This document shows, one piece after another, positions 34,862 through 44,600 of a stretch of DNA of 64,000 nucleotides; the stretch's first letter is position 1; every line of letters begins with the position of its first letter. The translations under genes were made by a program, and so were the position numbers. Location: the NCBI RefSeq assembly GCF_947495725.1, contig NZ_CANLZZ010000007.1, forward strand, positions 1-64,000. The letters run 5' to 3'. The notes under the pieces are model-generated. The model was not told the origin of the DNA. It saw only the letters and a list, made by a program, of their open reading frames with translations, and made no database searches. This DNA comes from an uncultured Lutibacter sp. Its GTDB lineage: Bacteria; Bacteroidota; Bacteroidia; Flavobacteriales; Flavobacteriaceae.

Positions 34862-35794
34862 ATGAATAACGGATTATACGCAAAATTTAACACTTCAAAA
34901 GGTGCTATTTTAGTAAACTTAGAATTTGAAAAAACTCCTGGAACAGTTGGTAACTTTGTTGCTTTAGCAGAAGGAAATTTAGAAAACGGATCTAAACCAC
35001 AAGGAACTCCTTATTATGATGGTTTAAAATTTCATAGAGTAATTGCCGATTTTATGATTCAAGGTGGATGTCCACTTGGAACAGGAACTGGATCTCCTGG
35101 TTACAGTTTTGACGATGAATTTCATCCTGAATTAAAACATAGTGGTCCTGGAATTTTATCTATGGCAAATTCTGGTCCTGCATCAAATGGAAGTCAATTT
35201 TTTATTACTCACGTTGCAACACCTTGGTTAGATAACAAACATACAGTATTTGGAAATGTTGTTGAAGGACAAGATGTTGTTGATGCAATTGCTCAAAATG
35301 ATGTTTTAGAATCTTTAGAAATAATAAGAATTGGTGAGGCTGCGGAAAAATTTAACGCTGTTGAAGCGTTTAGAGTTTTTGAAGGATCTAGAGCAAAAAG
35401 AGAAGAGGAAGCAAAAAAAGCAGTTAAAGAAGCAATGGATAAAATTGCTGCAGGTTACGATGAAACTCCAAGCGGTTTACGTTATAAAATATTACAAAAT
35501 GGTGATGGAAAACCAGCTACTAAAGGTAGTATGGTTTCGGTTCATTATAAAGGACAATTAATAGACGGACAAGTTTTTGATTCATCATACCAACGTAAAC
35601 AACCAATAGATTTTACAATTGGTGTTGGACAAGTAATTCCTGGTTGGGATGAAGGAATTCAATTATTAAAAGTTGGAGATAAAGCAAGATTAGTGATACC
35701 TTCAAACCTGGCTTACGGTAGTCAAGGTGCAGGTGGTGTTATTCCTCCAGATGCTACACTTATTTTTGATGTAGAATTAGTTGGAGTGAAATAA
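34862..35794 (+). CDS. Dual-family peptidylprolyl isomerase: cyclophilin-FKBP fusion
   Basis: This 310-residue protein joins two unrelated prolyl isomerase folds. The first is a cyclophilin domain (about 1-150; FHRVIADFMIQGGCPLGTGTG, SMANSGPASNGSQFFIT). A charged helical linker (about 155-190) leads to an FKBP domain (about 195-310; VSVHYKGQLIDGQVFDSSY, VIPGWDEGIQLLKVGDKA, GSQGAGGVIPPDATLIFDVEL). No signal peptide is visible, so it should be a cytoplasmic folding catalyst. Cyclophilin-first fusions of this type have been described from flavobacteria. Key residues of both active sites appear intact. Confidence 0.93.
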   Translation: MNNGLYAKFNTSKGAILVNLEFEKTPGTVGNFVALAEGNLENGSKPQGTPYYDGLKFHRVIADFMIQGGCPLGTGTGSPGYSFDDEFHPELKHSGPGILSMANSGPASNGSQFFITHVATPWLDNKHTVFGNVVEGQDVVDAIAQNDVLESLEIIRIGEAAEKFNAVEAFRVFEGSRAKREEEAKKAVKEAMDKIAAGYDETPSGLRYKILQNGDGKPATKGSMVSVHYKGQLIDGQVFDSSYQRKQPIDFTIGVGQVIPGWDEGIQLLKVGDKARLVIPSNLAYGSQGAGGVIPPDATLIFDVELVGVK

Positions 35795-35817
35795 TATTAT
35801 TATTACATAAAACAAGT

Positions 35818-35850
35818 AAAAAAGCATTGATATATATCAATGCTTTTTTT
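35818..35850. terminator. Bidirectional terminator after the PPIase gene
   Basis: GCATTGATAT and ATATCAATGC form a near-perfect palindromic stem flanked by A and T runs, between convergent genes. Confidence 0.88.
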
Positions 35851-35920
35851 TGATAAACAATAAAATACTTAAAAAAGTATCTAAAGAAGTTTAATGGATA
35901 ATTTTAATAAATAATCCGAA

Positions 35921-36157
35921 TTAAGAATTTTGTAATTTACTTGTATATAATCTCCAAATATCAGAAAATAGATAAATAATAAATCCCAAAATAGAAGAAA
36001 TAAGTACAATTTTACCTATAGTACAAAATGTACATTGATAAAAACTATTTGACAACCCAAACAAACAACTTGTACAACCAACAACAATCATTAAAATGTA
36101 ATCAACAAATGCTATTACTGGAAGTATAATTAACGATTTTAAAGCTATATCTCTCAT
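35921..36157 (-). CDS. Small cysteine-containing membrane protein
   Basis: I do not recognise this 78-residue protein. From ATG 36157 it has two long hydrophobic helices (SLIILPVIAFVDYILMIVV and IVLISSILGFIIYLF) separated by a loop with four cysteines, C-T-S-C and C-T-F-C, that could bind a metal or form disulfides. An upstream in-frame TTG would add eight residues but the ATG is more likely. It is convergent with the PPIase gene. Confidence 0.55.
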   Translation of the reverse strand: MRDIALKSLIILPVIAFVDYILMIVVGCTSCLFGLSNSFYQCTFCTIGKIVLISSILGFIIYLFSDIWRLYTSKLQNS

Positions 36158-36310
36158 AATCAACAAAATAAAGTTAAACAAACCTTTACTAAAATTAAAC
36201 CTTATCCATCTTATTTCTTTAAGTATAAATCAACTTTAATCTTTGTATAAAATTAGTTACTAAGCTCTGTGAAAAAAAAGATTCCTAATGGGTATTTTTT
36301 ATACTTAATG

Positions 36311-36354
36311 ATGTAATTTTACATTATTGTAGATGTAATTTTATAATAAATTTA
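36311..36354 (+). promoter_or_regulatory. Palindrome plus -7-like element upstream of a Crp-family gene
   Basis: ATGTAATTTTACAT (36311-36324, ATGTAA-N2-TTACAT) is centred at 36317.5 and TAAATTTA (36347-36354) begins 29.5 bp later, the spacing seen at the Fnr-like promoters. A second half-matching copy (GATGTAATTTTA) lies 22 bp downstream. The predicted transcript start is next to the start codon at 36360. It may be an autoregulatory site. Confidence 0.4.
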
Positions 36355-36359
36355 ATGCT

Positions 36360-37055
36360 ATGCCCGATTTTTTGAAAAAAGAGAATGATTTTAAATATAC
36401 ATTTTTAGACGCAAAAGGCTGTCTAAATAAATTAACTAATGATGAGAAAAACGAATTAGTTAAAAATAAAGTCGATGTTGAATTTGAACCTGGAGAAACA
36501 ATTATTAAACGTGGTTTAGAAGTAAACAATATTTTATATTTAAATGAAGGGCTGGTTAAATTAGAAATAATAAATGATGGTGAGCCTTACACTGTTGGTT
36601 TAGTAGAATCACATTCATTTATAGGGATTATATGTTGCTTCGCTTTTGAAAATTTTGATTTTACTGCAACTGCCTTAGAAAAAACTAAAGTTAGTTTTAT
36701 TAATAAAAACATATTTGAAGGTTTTATTAAAAACAATGGTGATTTTGCCCTAAATTTAATTAAACATATGTCAGGAGTTTCAAATGGAATTTTTCATAGA
36801 ATTACAACTCTTTCACAAAAAAATATTGATGGTGCACTTTCAATTATTTTACTCGATTTTGCCAAAATCTATAAATCAAATTCTTTTGTAATCCCAATGG
36901 TTAGAAAAGAACTTGCTAATATGTTAGGCTATTCTAAAGAAAGTGTAATAAATACCCTTTCAAAGTTCAACAAAGAAAAAATAATTAAAGTTTCCGATCG
37001 AAATATTGAAATATTAGACCCTAAAAAGCTTCAACAAATTAGTAAATTAGGTTAA
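36360..37055 (+). CDS. Crp/Fnr-family transcriptional regulator
   Basis: This 231-residue protein has a cyclic-nucleotide-binding-like domain (about 25-140, with VEFEPGETIIKRG and ILYLNEGLVKL) and a C-terminal winged HTH (about 155-225) with MVRKELANMLGYSKESVINTLSKF. The recognition helix has S-K-E-S-V-I-N in place of the E-T-x-x-R of Crp/FNR, so its DNA site should differ from theirs. The Cys in ICCF and elsewhere do not form an FNR cluster motif. It is monocistronic, followed by a strong terminator. Confidence 0.88.
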   Translation: MPDFLKKENDFKYTFLDAKGCLNKLTNDEKNELVKNKVDVEFEPGETIIKRGLEVNNILYLNEGLVKLEIINDGEPYTVGLVESHSFIGIICCFAFENFDFTATALEKTKVSFINKNIFEGFIKNNGDFALNLIKHMSGVSNGIFHRITTLSQKNIDGALSIILLDFAKIYKSNSFVIPMVRKELANMLGYSKESVINTLSKFNKEKIIKVSDRNIEILDPKKLQQISKLG

Positions 37056-37077
37056 TTAACTGTTACATATACCATTT

Positions 37078-37112
37078 AAAAACGTCTAAAAGATATCTTT
37101 TAGACGTTTTAT
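37078..37112 (+). terminator. Terminator after the Crp-family gene
   Basis: AACGTCTAAAAGAT pairs with ATCTTTTAGACGTT as a perfect 28-base palindrome, with an A run before and a T run after it. Confidence 0.88.
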
Positions 37113-37140
37113 TTATATTTACATTTTTAATAATAATCCT

Positions 37141-37839
37141 ATGAAATTTAAACTAATATTACTAGTAATTGTTATTCTACACTTAACTTCGTGTACTAAT
37201 TTAACAAATAGTCCTGAGTTTATAAAAACCACAACTGGAAAATATTTATACAATTCTGATGAAATTATTGAAGTTTATTTTGAGGATTCTGAAATGTTTT
37301 TAAAATGGCGTGGAGCCACTAAAATTTCTCCATTGAAACTTGATAAAAACACATTCTTTGTTAAGGAAATAAATGAAAAAATTAGCTTTGCTAAAAACTC
37401 AGAAACATCAATTCAATATTTAGAATTTGTACCAAAAAGTGATATTGACACCGTTAAACATAGATTTAGAAAGCTAAGTAAATTTGAGAAAATACCTAGT
37501 GAATATTTAAATGAAAACAATTTTGAAAAAGCATTAGAAGGTTATTTGGCAATACAAAAAAAGGATTCTTTAGATAAATCTTTAAATGAAAAAAACTTTA
37601 ATTCACTTGGCTATAAAGCGCTAAGGAATAAAAAAATTGAAATGGCAAAAAATATTTTCAAAATAAATATAGAATTATACCCAAACAGTTCCAATGTTTA
37701 TGATAGTTATGGAGATGCCTTAAAAGTTAGTGGTGACACCTTACAAGCAATTGAATTTTATAAAAAATCCTTGTCGTTAGATTCTGGAAATAAAAGTGCT
37801 AAAAAGTTTATTAAAAAATACGACAAAACTATAAAATGA
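37141..37839 (+). CDS. TPR-containing lipoprotein
   Basis: This 232-residue protein has a lipoprotein signal (LTSC then TNLTNS, Cys18), a beta-rich domain (about 30-120, TGKYLYNSDEIIEVYFED) and a C-terminal pair of TPR-like repeats (NFEKALEGYLAIQKKDS; NVYDSYGDALKVSGDTLQAI). Similar beta-plus-TPR tails occur in flavobacterial proteins beside serine hydrolases. The function is unknown. The stop overlaps the start of the YfiT-like gene by four bases, so they are coupled. Confidence 0.75.
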   Translation: MKFKLILLVIVILHLTSCTNLTNSPEFIKTTTGKYLYNSDEIIEVYFEDSEMFLKWRGATKISPLKLDKNTFFVKEINEKISFAKNSETSIQYLEFVPKSDIDTVKHRFRKLSKFEKIPSEYLNENNFEKALEGYLAIQKKDSLDKSLNEKNFNSLGYKALRNKKIEMAKNIFKINIELYPNSSNVYDSYGDALKVSGDTLQAIEFYKKSLSLDSGNKSAKKFIKKYDKTIK

Positions 37840-38375
37840 TTGAAAAACTAAAATATCCTATTGGGCAACCCAAAATTCCTAAACACATTTCAAGCAAACA
37901 AATAAAGGAGTGGATTGCTGTATTAGAGGAGTTTCCATCCAAATTAGAATTGTTGGTAAAAAGCTTATCAAATAATCAATTAGATACTTGTTATAGAAAA
38001 AACGGTTGGACTATCCGTCAAGTAATTCATCATTGTGTAGATAGCCATATAAATAGTTATATTCGATTTAAATGGACACTAACTGAAGATAAACCTATTA
38101 TTAAAGCTTATTTTGAAGAAAAATGGGGAGAAATATTCGATAGTAAATCAGGACCAATTGAACCATCACTAATTTTATTAGCGAGTTTACACGCAAAATG
38201 GGTTTATTTACTAAAAGGATTATCTGAAGAAGAATTAAAAAGAGAATTCATTCATCCAGAGGGGAATAATGCTGTTAATTTAAAAACAAATATTGGAATT
38301 TATGCTTGGCACTGTAATCACCATTTTGCTCACATTTACAATTTAATGCAAGCAAAACAGTGGATTAAAAACTAA
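37836..38375 (+). CDS. YfiT/BstA-like DinB-fold metal-dependent protein
   Basis: This 179-residue protein is a DinB-superfamily four-helix bundle. It opens with LKYPIGQPKIP, as YfiT does, and carries the three metal-binding histidines: His in IRQVIHHCVDSH, and two in YAWHCNHHFAHI. Bacillus YfiT was called a metal-dependent hydrolase, and related DinB-fold proteins are thiol S-transferases such as BstA. The substrate cannot be told from sequence. It overlaps the TonB-dependent receptor gene tail-to-tail by four bases. Confidence 0.85.
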   Translation: MIEKLKYPIGQPKIPKHISSKQIKEWIAVLEEFPSKLELLVKSLSNNQLDTCYRKNGWTIRQVIHHCVDSHINSYIRFKWTLTEDKPIIKAYFEEKWGEIFDSKSGPIEPSLILLASLHAKWVYLLKGLSEEELKREFIHPEGNNAVNLKTNIGIYAWHCNHHFAHIYNLMQAKQWIKN

Positions 38376-41092
38376 GAATGTCGTCTTCCGTGATATCTTC
38401 TTCTGCCCGAGTCTCCTCCTCTTTTACTACTTTTTCCAGTTGGAGGTTTAATACTATAAGAAAAGCTTAGCATAGCGTAAGTTCCTAAATTAGTTTGAAA
38501 CGTTTCTTCAAAATAGTTATCAGAACTTGTTCTTTCTATTCCTAAATTTTTATCTAAAATATCAAATACTTGAAGTTTTAAGTTTCCTCTTTTTCCTTTT
38601 AAAAATGCATATTCTACTCCCATATTCCAAATAGGAATTGTTTGTGAATCAAAATTATTATCGGTATATAATGAATAATCAAATTGAGTATCAAATGTTA
38701 TACTGTTTGTTAAATCCCAATCTAATTTTGTATAATAATTTTGCTTAACATAATCTCTATCTTGATCTTGTAACGAATATGATGTTTTATTAAAATTATA
38801 ATTTGCACCAACCGTTAAATCAACCTTATTTTTATTTTCGTTACTAAGGCTAATTCCCATATCCCAACTTTTGCTATCGGTATCATTATACGAATTGTTA
38901 ATTACAGTTGTATATTCCGAAAAATTTGCTCCTCCACGCAAAGAGTACCTTAGTCCTATTTTATTAATTCTTTTACTTAAGCTTAATCGTCCTCGAAGAG
39001 TTGATTTTTCTCCAAAATTTTCAAAGGATGATTCTCTTTTAAAATTATCAAAAATTGTTCGGGTCGAAACAATTGCATTTGTAGTTTTTGTGTATCCAAT
39101 AAATGAAAATAAACTGGTTGCTTTTTGAAAATCGTGAGAAATAAACATAACAGTGAAATCATCTTCTTTCTCCGGAGTTATATTTGTATTTCCAACCGAT
39201 ATAAATAATGGATTAAAATCGTTAATTACTGGAGTAACCTGATTTAAATTTGGTAAAACAACATCTTTCTCATATCTAATTCTAATTCGTTTACCTTTCT
39301 TATATTCGTAATTAAACATTGCTTTTGGTAAAAAATTAGAATATTTATTATCTATTACAACGCTATTGTCTAAATCTAAATTTTGCTTTAGATTTTCTAT
39401 AGCTCCAGAAACATATAACTGAATTTTATCCTTACTAAACACATATCCTAATTGATTTCGAAATATATTTTTATCATAATCTATTTGAAATTTAAAGGGA
39501 TCTTGTTCAATTTCATTTATTGATTTGTTTTGCTCAACATCTTCGTCATTATTATTATTATTTACACTTGTAGAAAAACTAATAAAATGATGTTGAATAA
39601 TTGGCTCCATAAATCTTACAGAAACATTATAATTTAGCGCTTTATTATTCTCATTTCTTGTTGTAATTTCTTCAGTTTCAGAAAAATTTTCACTATCTGT
39701 TATATTAAATTTATTTGACGAATCCTGAAAATTCATATCACTGTTATCATTAAACGAAATACCACTTCTAACTCGTAAATTTCTTCCTTTGTCATTTAAC
39801 TTCTTAGACAAATTAAAATTTAAGCTCCCATTATTTCTATCATCATCACTTCTTGTTATTCTTTCACTAGTTGTTTCTTCATTATTATATTCATCAAAAT
39901 ATACGGTAGAATTATTAGTGTCCGATTCTCTTACATCATTTTTAAATTTCCCCCTAAATTCCATATACTCACCTTCTTTGGTTCTATCTCTTAGGCTAAA
40001 ATTAATATTATGATTATTGGATATGTTTTCATTGGTATTATCTCTTTTGGAAGTGAAAAATAAATCTTCGGTAAATTCGGTTCTGTTTGAAGACTCGTCC
40101 TCTTCCCTATTTGAATAACCGTAATAGTAATCTATATTAAAATTTAAATCTTTTTTAAACTCATAGTTATAATTTGCTCCTGCTGTTCCAGTGGTTAAAA
40201 AACCGCTATTACTTCCTCCAATACTTCCATCTCTTCTAAAAACAGTTGCTCCGGTATTATTTATATTGTTTAACTTTCCAAATAATGCTAGCTGAGAGTT
40301 TTTTGTAAACCTATTTAAATCAAAATTAGTTTGATACCTATCGTTAGTACCAATACCTGCTCCCGCTTTACCAAAATAACCCGATTTTTTCCCTTCTTTT
40401 AAAACAAGGTTAATAATTTTCGTTTTCTCGCCATCTTTTACTCCTGTAGTTCTTGTTTCATCACTTTCTTCATCTATAATTTGTACACTTTTAATAGCAT
40501 CGGCATTTAGGTTTTTTAAAGCAATAGACATATCATTACTAAAAAATTCTTTACCATCAACTAAAATTTTCTGCACATCTTCACCCTGAGCATTTACGGT
40601 ACCATCCGTATCAATTTGCACTCCTGGTAGTTTTTTAATTAAATCTTCAACATTATCATCTTGCTTTACTTTAAATGCTTTAGCATTAAAAGCAACAGTA
40701 TCTTGTTTTATTTTAATTGGAACAATTGCATTTATTGTAACCTCATTTAATTGATTAACTTCTCTTTTTAAAGAAACAATACCTAAATCCAATTCCGTAT
40801 TATTAATAGATACAATTCTTTGATCTGCTTGATATGTCATAAGATAAATTTGAACTAAGTATTTCCCCTCTTTAAATCCCGACATTTCAAATTTTCCATC
40901 GCTATTTGTTGAGGTATATTTTACCAACAAAGAATCTTGAGGTTGCAATAATGCAACTGAAACAAATTCTAGAGGTAACTTATCTTCATCTAAAACAATG
41001 CCTTTTATACTTTGTGAATAGGAAGCTTGCATAATAAACACAAGCATTATTAATTGTATTAAAAATCTTTTTTTATTAAAAATGTTTAACAT
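38372..41092 (-). CDS. TonB-dependent receptor-like outer-membrane beta-barrel protein
   Basis: This 906-residue protein has a signal peptide (to ASYSQ), a carboxypeptidase-regulatory-like domain (about 28-115, IKGIVLDEDKLPLEFVSVAL), a plug-like domain with DLIKKLPGVQIDTDGTVNAQG and VDGKEFFSND, and a large barrel rich in Asn/Asp/Ser strands. It ends in a basic tail rich in Gly/Arg/His (SSKRGGDSGRRRYHGRRHS) rather than an aromatic strand end, as in one common flavobacterial subgroup. No SusD partner is nearby, so the ligand is unknown. It may carry peptides or metal chelates. Confidence 0.88.
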   Translation of the reverse strand: MLNIFNKKRFLIQLIMLVFIMQASYSQSIKGIVLDEDKLPLEFVSVALLQPQDSLLVKYTSTNSDGKFEMSGFKEGKYLVQIYLMTYQADQRIVSINNTELDLGIVSLKREVNQLNEVTINAIVPIKIKQDTVAFNAKAFKVKQDDNVEDLIKKLPGVQIDTDGTVNAQGEDVQKILVDGKEFFSNDMSIALKNLNADAIKSVQIIDEESDETRTTGVKDGEKTKIINLVLKEGKKSGYFGKAGAGIGTNDRYQTNFDLNRFTKNSQLALFGKLNNINNTGATVFRRDGSIGGSNSGFLTTGTAGANYNYEFKKDLNFNIDYYYGYSNREEDESSNRTEFTEDLFFTSKRDNTNENISNNHNINFSLRDRTKEGEYMEFRGKFKNDVRESDTNNSTVYFDEYNNEETTSERITRSDDDRNNGSLNFNLSKKLNDKGRNLRVRSGISFNDNSDMNFQDSSNKFNITDSENFSETEEITTRNENNKALNYNVSVRFMEPIIQHHFISFSTSVNNNNNDEDVEQNKSINEIEQDPFKFQIDYDKNIFRNQLGYVFSKDKIQLYVSGAIENLKQNLDLDNSVVIDNKYSNFLPKAMFNYEYKKGKRIRIRYEKDVVLPNLNQVTPVINDFNPLFISVGNTNITPEKEDDFTVMFISHDFQKATSLFSFIGYTKTTNAIVSTRTIFDNFKRESSFENFGEKSTLRGRLSLSKRINKIGLRYSLRGGANFSEYTTVINNSYNDTDSKSWDMGISLSNENKNKVDLTVGANYNFNKTSYSLQDQDRDYVKQNYYTKLDWDLTNSITFDTQFDYSLYTDNNFDSQTIPIWNMGVEYAFLKGKRGNLKLQVFDILDKNLGIERTSSDNYFEETFQTNLGTYAMLSFSYSIKPPTGKSSKRGGDSGRRRYHGRRHS

Positions 41093-41187
41093 ATATTGGT
41101 TTGTTTTTAGCTTTGTTAGGTAGTATTACTTTTATTAATTTATCAACACAAAAATGCTATAAATAATACTAAAAGAACTTAAAAAAA

Positions 41188-41216
41188 CGTTAACAATTGT
41201 TAACGAGTGTTAACAA
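41188..41216. promoter_or_regulatory. Triple GTTAAC operator-like array
   Basis: Three GTTAAC hexamers lie exactly 10 bp apart (41189, 41199, 41209). The first two form the perfect 18-bp palindrome CGTTAACAATTGTTAACG (41188-41205). They sit between the divergent receptor gene and the gene at 41224, on one DNA face, as expected of a regulator site. Confidence 0.45.
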
Positions 41217-41223
41217 CAAAATT

Positions 41224-41685
41224 ATGAGAACTAAAGACCAATGGTTTACAGAATATTCTGAAAGTCATCTAAACGAAACAAACCAATTGATTCATTATAT
41301 ATGTGTACCAGCAATATTTTTTAGTATTGTAGGTTTGTTAATGAGTATTCCTTCAAATGGAATTTCTAATTTATTAAATATAAACAATCCTTTTATTGAA
41401 AATTGGGCAGCTTTAGTATTACTTATTACAATGTTTTTTTATATACAGCTATCGTTTTCTGTTTTTGTAAGAATGTTAACTTTCTCAATAATATGTTTGG
41501 TAGGAAACTATTTCTTATCCAATGTATTACCGTTATTTTACACCTCATTATTCATATTTGTAATTGCCTGGATTGGTCAATTTTATGGACATAAATTAGA
41601 AGGAAAAAAACCTTCCTTTTTTAAGGATTTACAATTTTTATTAATTGGCCCTGCTTGGGTGTTTGAAAAACTTTTAAAAAAATAG
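41224..41685 (+). CDS. Mpo1-like (DUF962) membrane protein
   Basis: This 153-residue protein matches the DUF962/Mpo1 family: QWFTEYSESHLNETNQLIHY near the N-terminus, four hydrophobic segments, and AWIGQFYGHKLEGKKPSFF with a PAWVFEKLLKK tail. Yeast Mpo1 is an Fe(II)-dependent dioxygenase that shortens 2-hydroxy fatty acids; bacterial members have unknown roles. I start at ATG 41224, since an earlier in-frame start would cover the GTTAAC array. It heads an operon with the OmpA and CsaA-like genes. Confidence 0.86.
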   Translation: MRTKDQWFTEYSESHLNETNQLIHYICVPAIFFSIVGLLMSIPSNGISNLLNINNPFIENWAALVLLITMFFYIQLSFSVFVRMLTFSIICLVGNYFLSNVLPLFYTSLFIFVIAWIGQFYGHKLEGKKPSFFKDLQFLLIGPAWVFEKLLKK

Positions 41686-41696
41686 TTAATTATACT

Positions 41697-44600
41697 ATGA
41701 AAAAAACAACCTTATTCGTCTTTTTATTTTTATCATTTCAACTATTTTCTCAGGAATTTAAATACGAAATAATTAATACGTCTATAAATTCGAAATACGC
41801 CGAATTGGGCGTTACATATTTAAATGCAAACGAAGTTTTATTTGCATCATCAAAAAAAACAAGTAATGATAAAAACTTTAAAAAAGACCGAAGAGTAAAC
41901 AATAGACAAATGTTTGTTGATTTATATAGAGCAGTAATTAATGACGAAGGTGATTTAATACAAACAAATAGATTTACCAACGATATAAATAATATGTTTT
42001 ATGTTTCGGATATCACTTTTACTTCGGATTTAAAAACAACCTATTTTACTTGGAATAATTTTTACAATACTACAGGTAGAAAAGACTCTGCAGAGTGGAA
42101 AAAATTGCATATTGTAAAAGCAAACGTTAACAATAATTTAGAAGTATCAAATTTTGTTAAACTACCTTTTTATAGCAAAGAATACTCAATAATGCAACCA
42201 GAGTTAAGTAAAGATGGTAAAAAACTATACTTTATTTCAGATATGCCTAATGGATATGGAAATACCGACATTTACGTAGTTGATATAAACGATGATGGAA
42301 CTTATGGAAAACCTAAAAATTTAGGTCCAAATGTAAATACATCTCAATCCGAATCGTACCCTTTTATTGATAAGGATAATACCCTATACTTTTCGTCTTA
42401 TGGACATAATGCTAAAGGAGGTTTAGATATTTTTAAAAGTGATTTTAAAAATGGTGAATTTCAAAAAGCCACCGCTTTGCCAGAACCAATAAACTCAAAA
42501 AATGATGATTTTGCCTTTGTTGTTAACAGCTCAAACAACACTGGTTTTTTTACCTCTAATAGAAAAAAAGGAAAAGGAGATGTAGATATTTATGGATTTA
42601 AATTATCCGAAAAGGAAATACAATGCAACCAATTAATTAGCGGAATTGTTTTAAATAAAAAAACAAAAAAAATTCTTAAAGGCGCTACACTCTCATTGTT
42701 TAATAATGAAAATGAGCTTATTGAAGCTGTAATTTCTGATAAAAATGCAAACTATACTTTTAATTTAAATTGCAACGAAAACTATAAAATAACTGTTGAA
42801 AAAGAAAACTATATAACTACAGAAATTGAATTTGAGACCAACGACACTCTAGATTTTGAAATTAAGAATAAAATTGAACTGGAAGAAATTGAGTGTTCTC
42901 AAACTATAGCTGGACTTGTTTATAATAAACAAACCAAAGAACCATTAACTGATGTAACTATTAATTTGTTTAAAGATAATGAAATTATAGACTCGGTAAC
43001 TACTAATGAAAATAGTTCATTTCGTTTAGATGCTAATTGTAACAGTAATTATGTGATAATTACTAAAAGAGAAGGCTTTTTACCTACCGAAATAAAATTA
43101 AAAACAACAAGTGAATTCGATTTTGAAAATATTGAAAATATTGAATTAACACCTACTGAATGTCAACAATTATTATCAGGAACAATTGTAAATAAACTAA
43201 ACGGAGAACCTGTTATAAGTACCTCAATATTATTATTAGAAAACAATAAAACTATTGCATCTGAAAAATTAAATAGTAATTTCAATTTTAAATTCGAACT
43301 TAATTGCGATAAAAATTACACTGTAAAAATTGAAAAAGATGGTTTCGAAACTGCCCAAATTGATTTTAACACTTCTACCGAACGTGATTTAGAATTTTCA
43401 AAAACTTTTGAATTAACTCCTATTGAATGTAATCAATCAATTACTGGAATTATTTCAAATAAAAACAACGGAGATGCTTTAACTAATGTAAAAGTTACTT
43501 TATTTAAAAACAATGAAATTATTGATTCTCAAATCACCGAAAATGATGCAAACTATAATTTTGATGTTAAATGCGATGAGAATTACAAAATTGTTGCAGA
43601 GAAAGATGGTTTTGAACCTTTTGAATTGACGCTTCAAACGAATGAAAAAAACGATGCAATTATTACTAAAAACATATCGTTAACGCAACTTGTTTGCAAT
43701 CAATTAGTTATTGTTTCAGCTAATAATAAATTGACCAAAGAACAATTATATAACGTAAAAGTAAGTCTTGTTTTAAACGGTAAAACCATTCAAACTCAAA
43801 ATATTGGTAGCGACAAACAAATCAGTTTCCAATTAACTTGCGATAAAAATTATACTATTATCGCAGAAAAAACTGGTTTTGAATCTGTTGAAACAAAACT
43901 AAACACTTCTAACGAACGCGATTTAGAATTTTCAAAAACTTTTGAATTAACACCTATTGAATGTAACCAATCAATTACCGGGATTATTTCAAATAAAAAC
44001 AATGAAGACACTTTAACCAATGTGAAAATTTCCTTGTATAAAAACAATGAAATTATTGATTCTCAAATCACCGAAAATGATGCCAACTATAATTTTGATG
44101 TTAAATGCGATGAAAATTATAAACTTATTGCAGAAAAAGATGGTTTTGAACCTTTTGAATTAACGCTTCAAACAAATGGTAAAAACGAGGCAATCACTAC
44201 CAAAAACATATCGTTAACGCCACTTGTATGCAATCAGCTTATTTCTGGAGTTGTTATTGACGAGCATACGAAGGAGCAATTAAACAATTTACAGATTTCC
44301 TTGTTTCAAAATAATGTAAAACTTAAAACAATTACATTAAGAAACTTGAAGTTTGAATTTCAGCTAGATTGCGATACTTCTTATAAATTAGTAGTTGAAA
44401 AAACCAACTACAAAAATTCGGAAATTGAAATAAATACAACTGACGTACGTAATTCTAACATTGAAAAAACAATAAATTTAGAACCACTTGAATGCAAATA
44501 CATAGTGAGAGGAAGTATTTTAGATAAAATAACTAAGTTACCTGTTCCCAATGTAAAAGTAAACATATTAAAAGGTGAGCTTAATTTTAAAGAACTTGAT

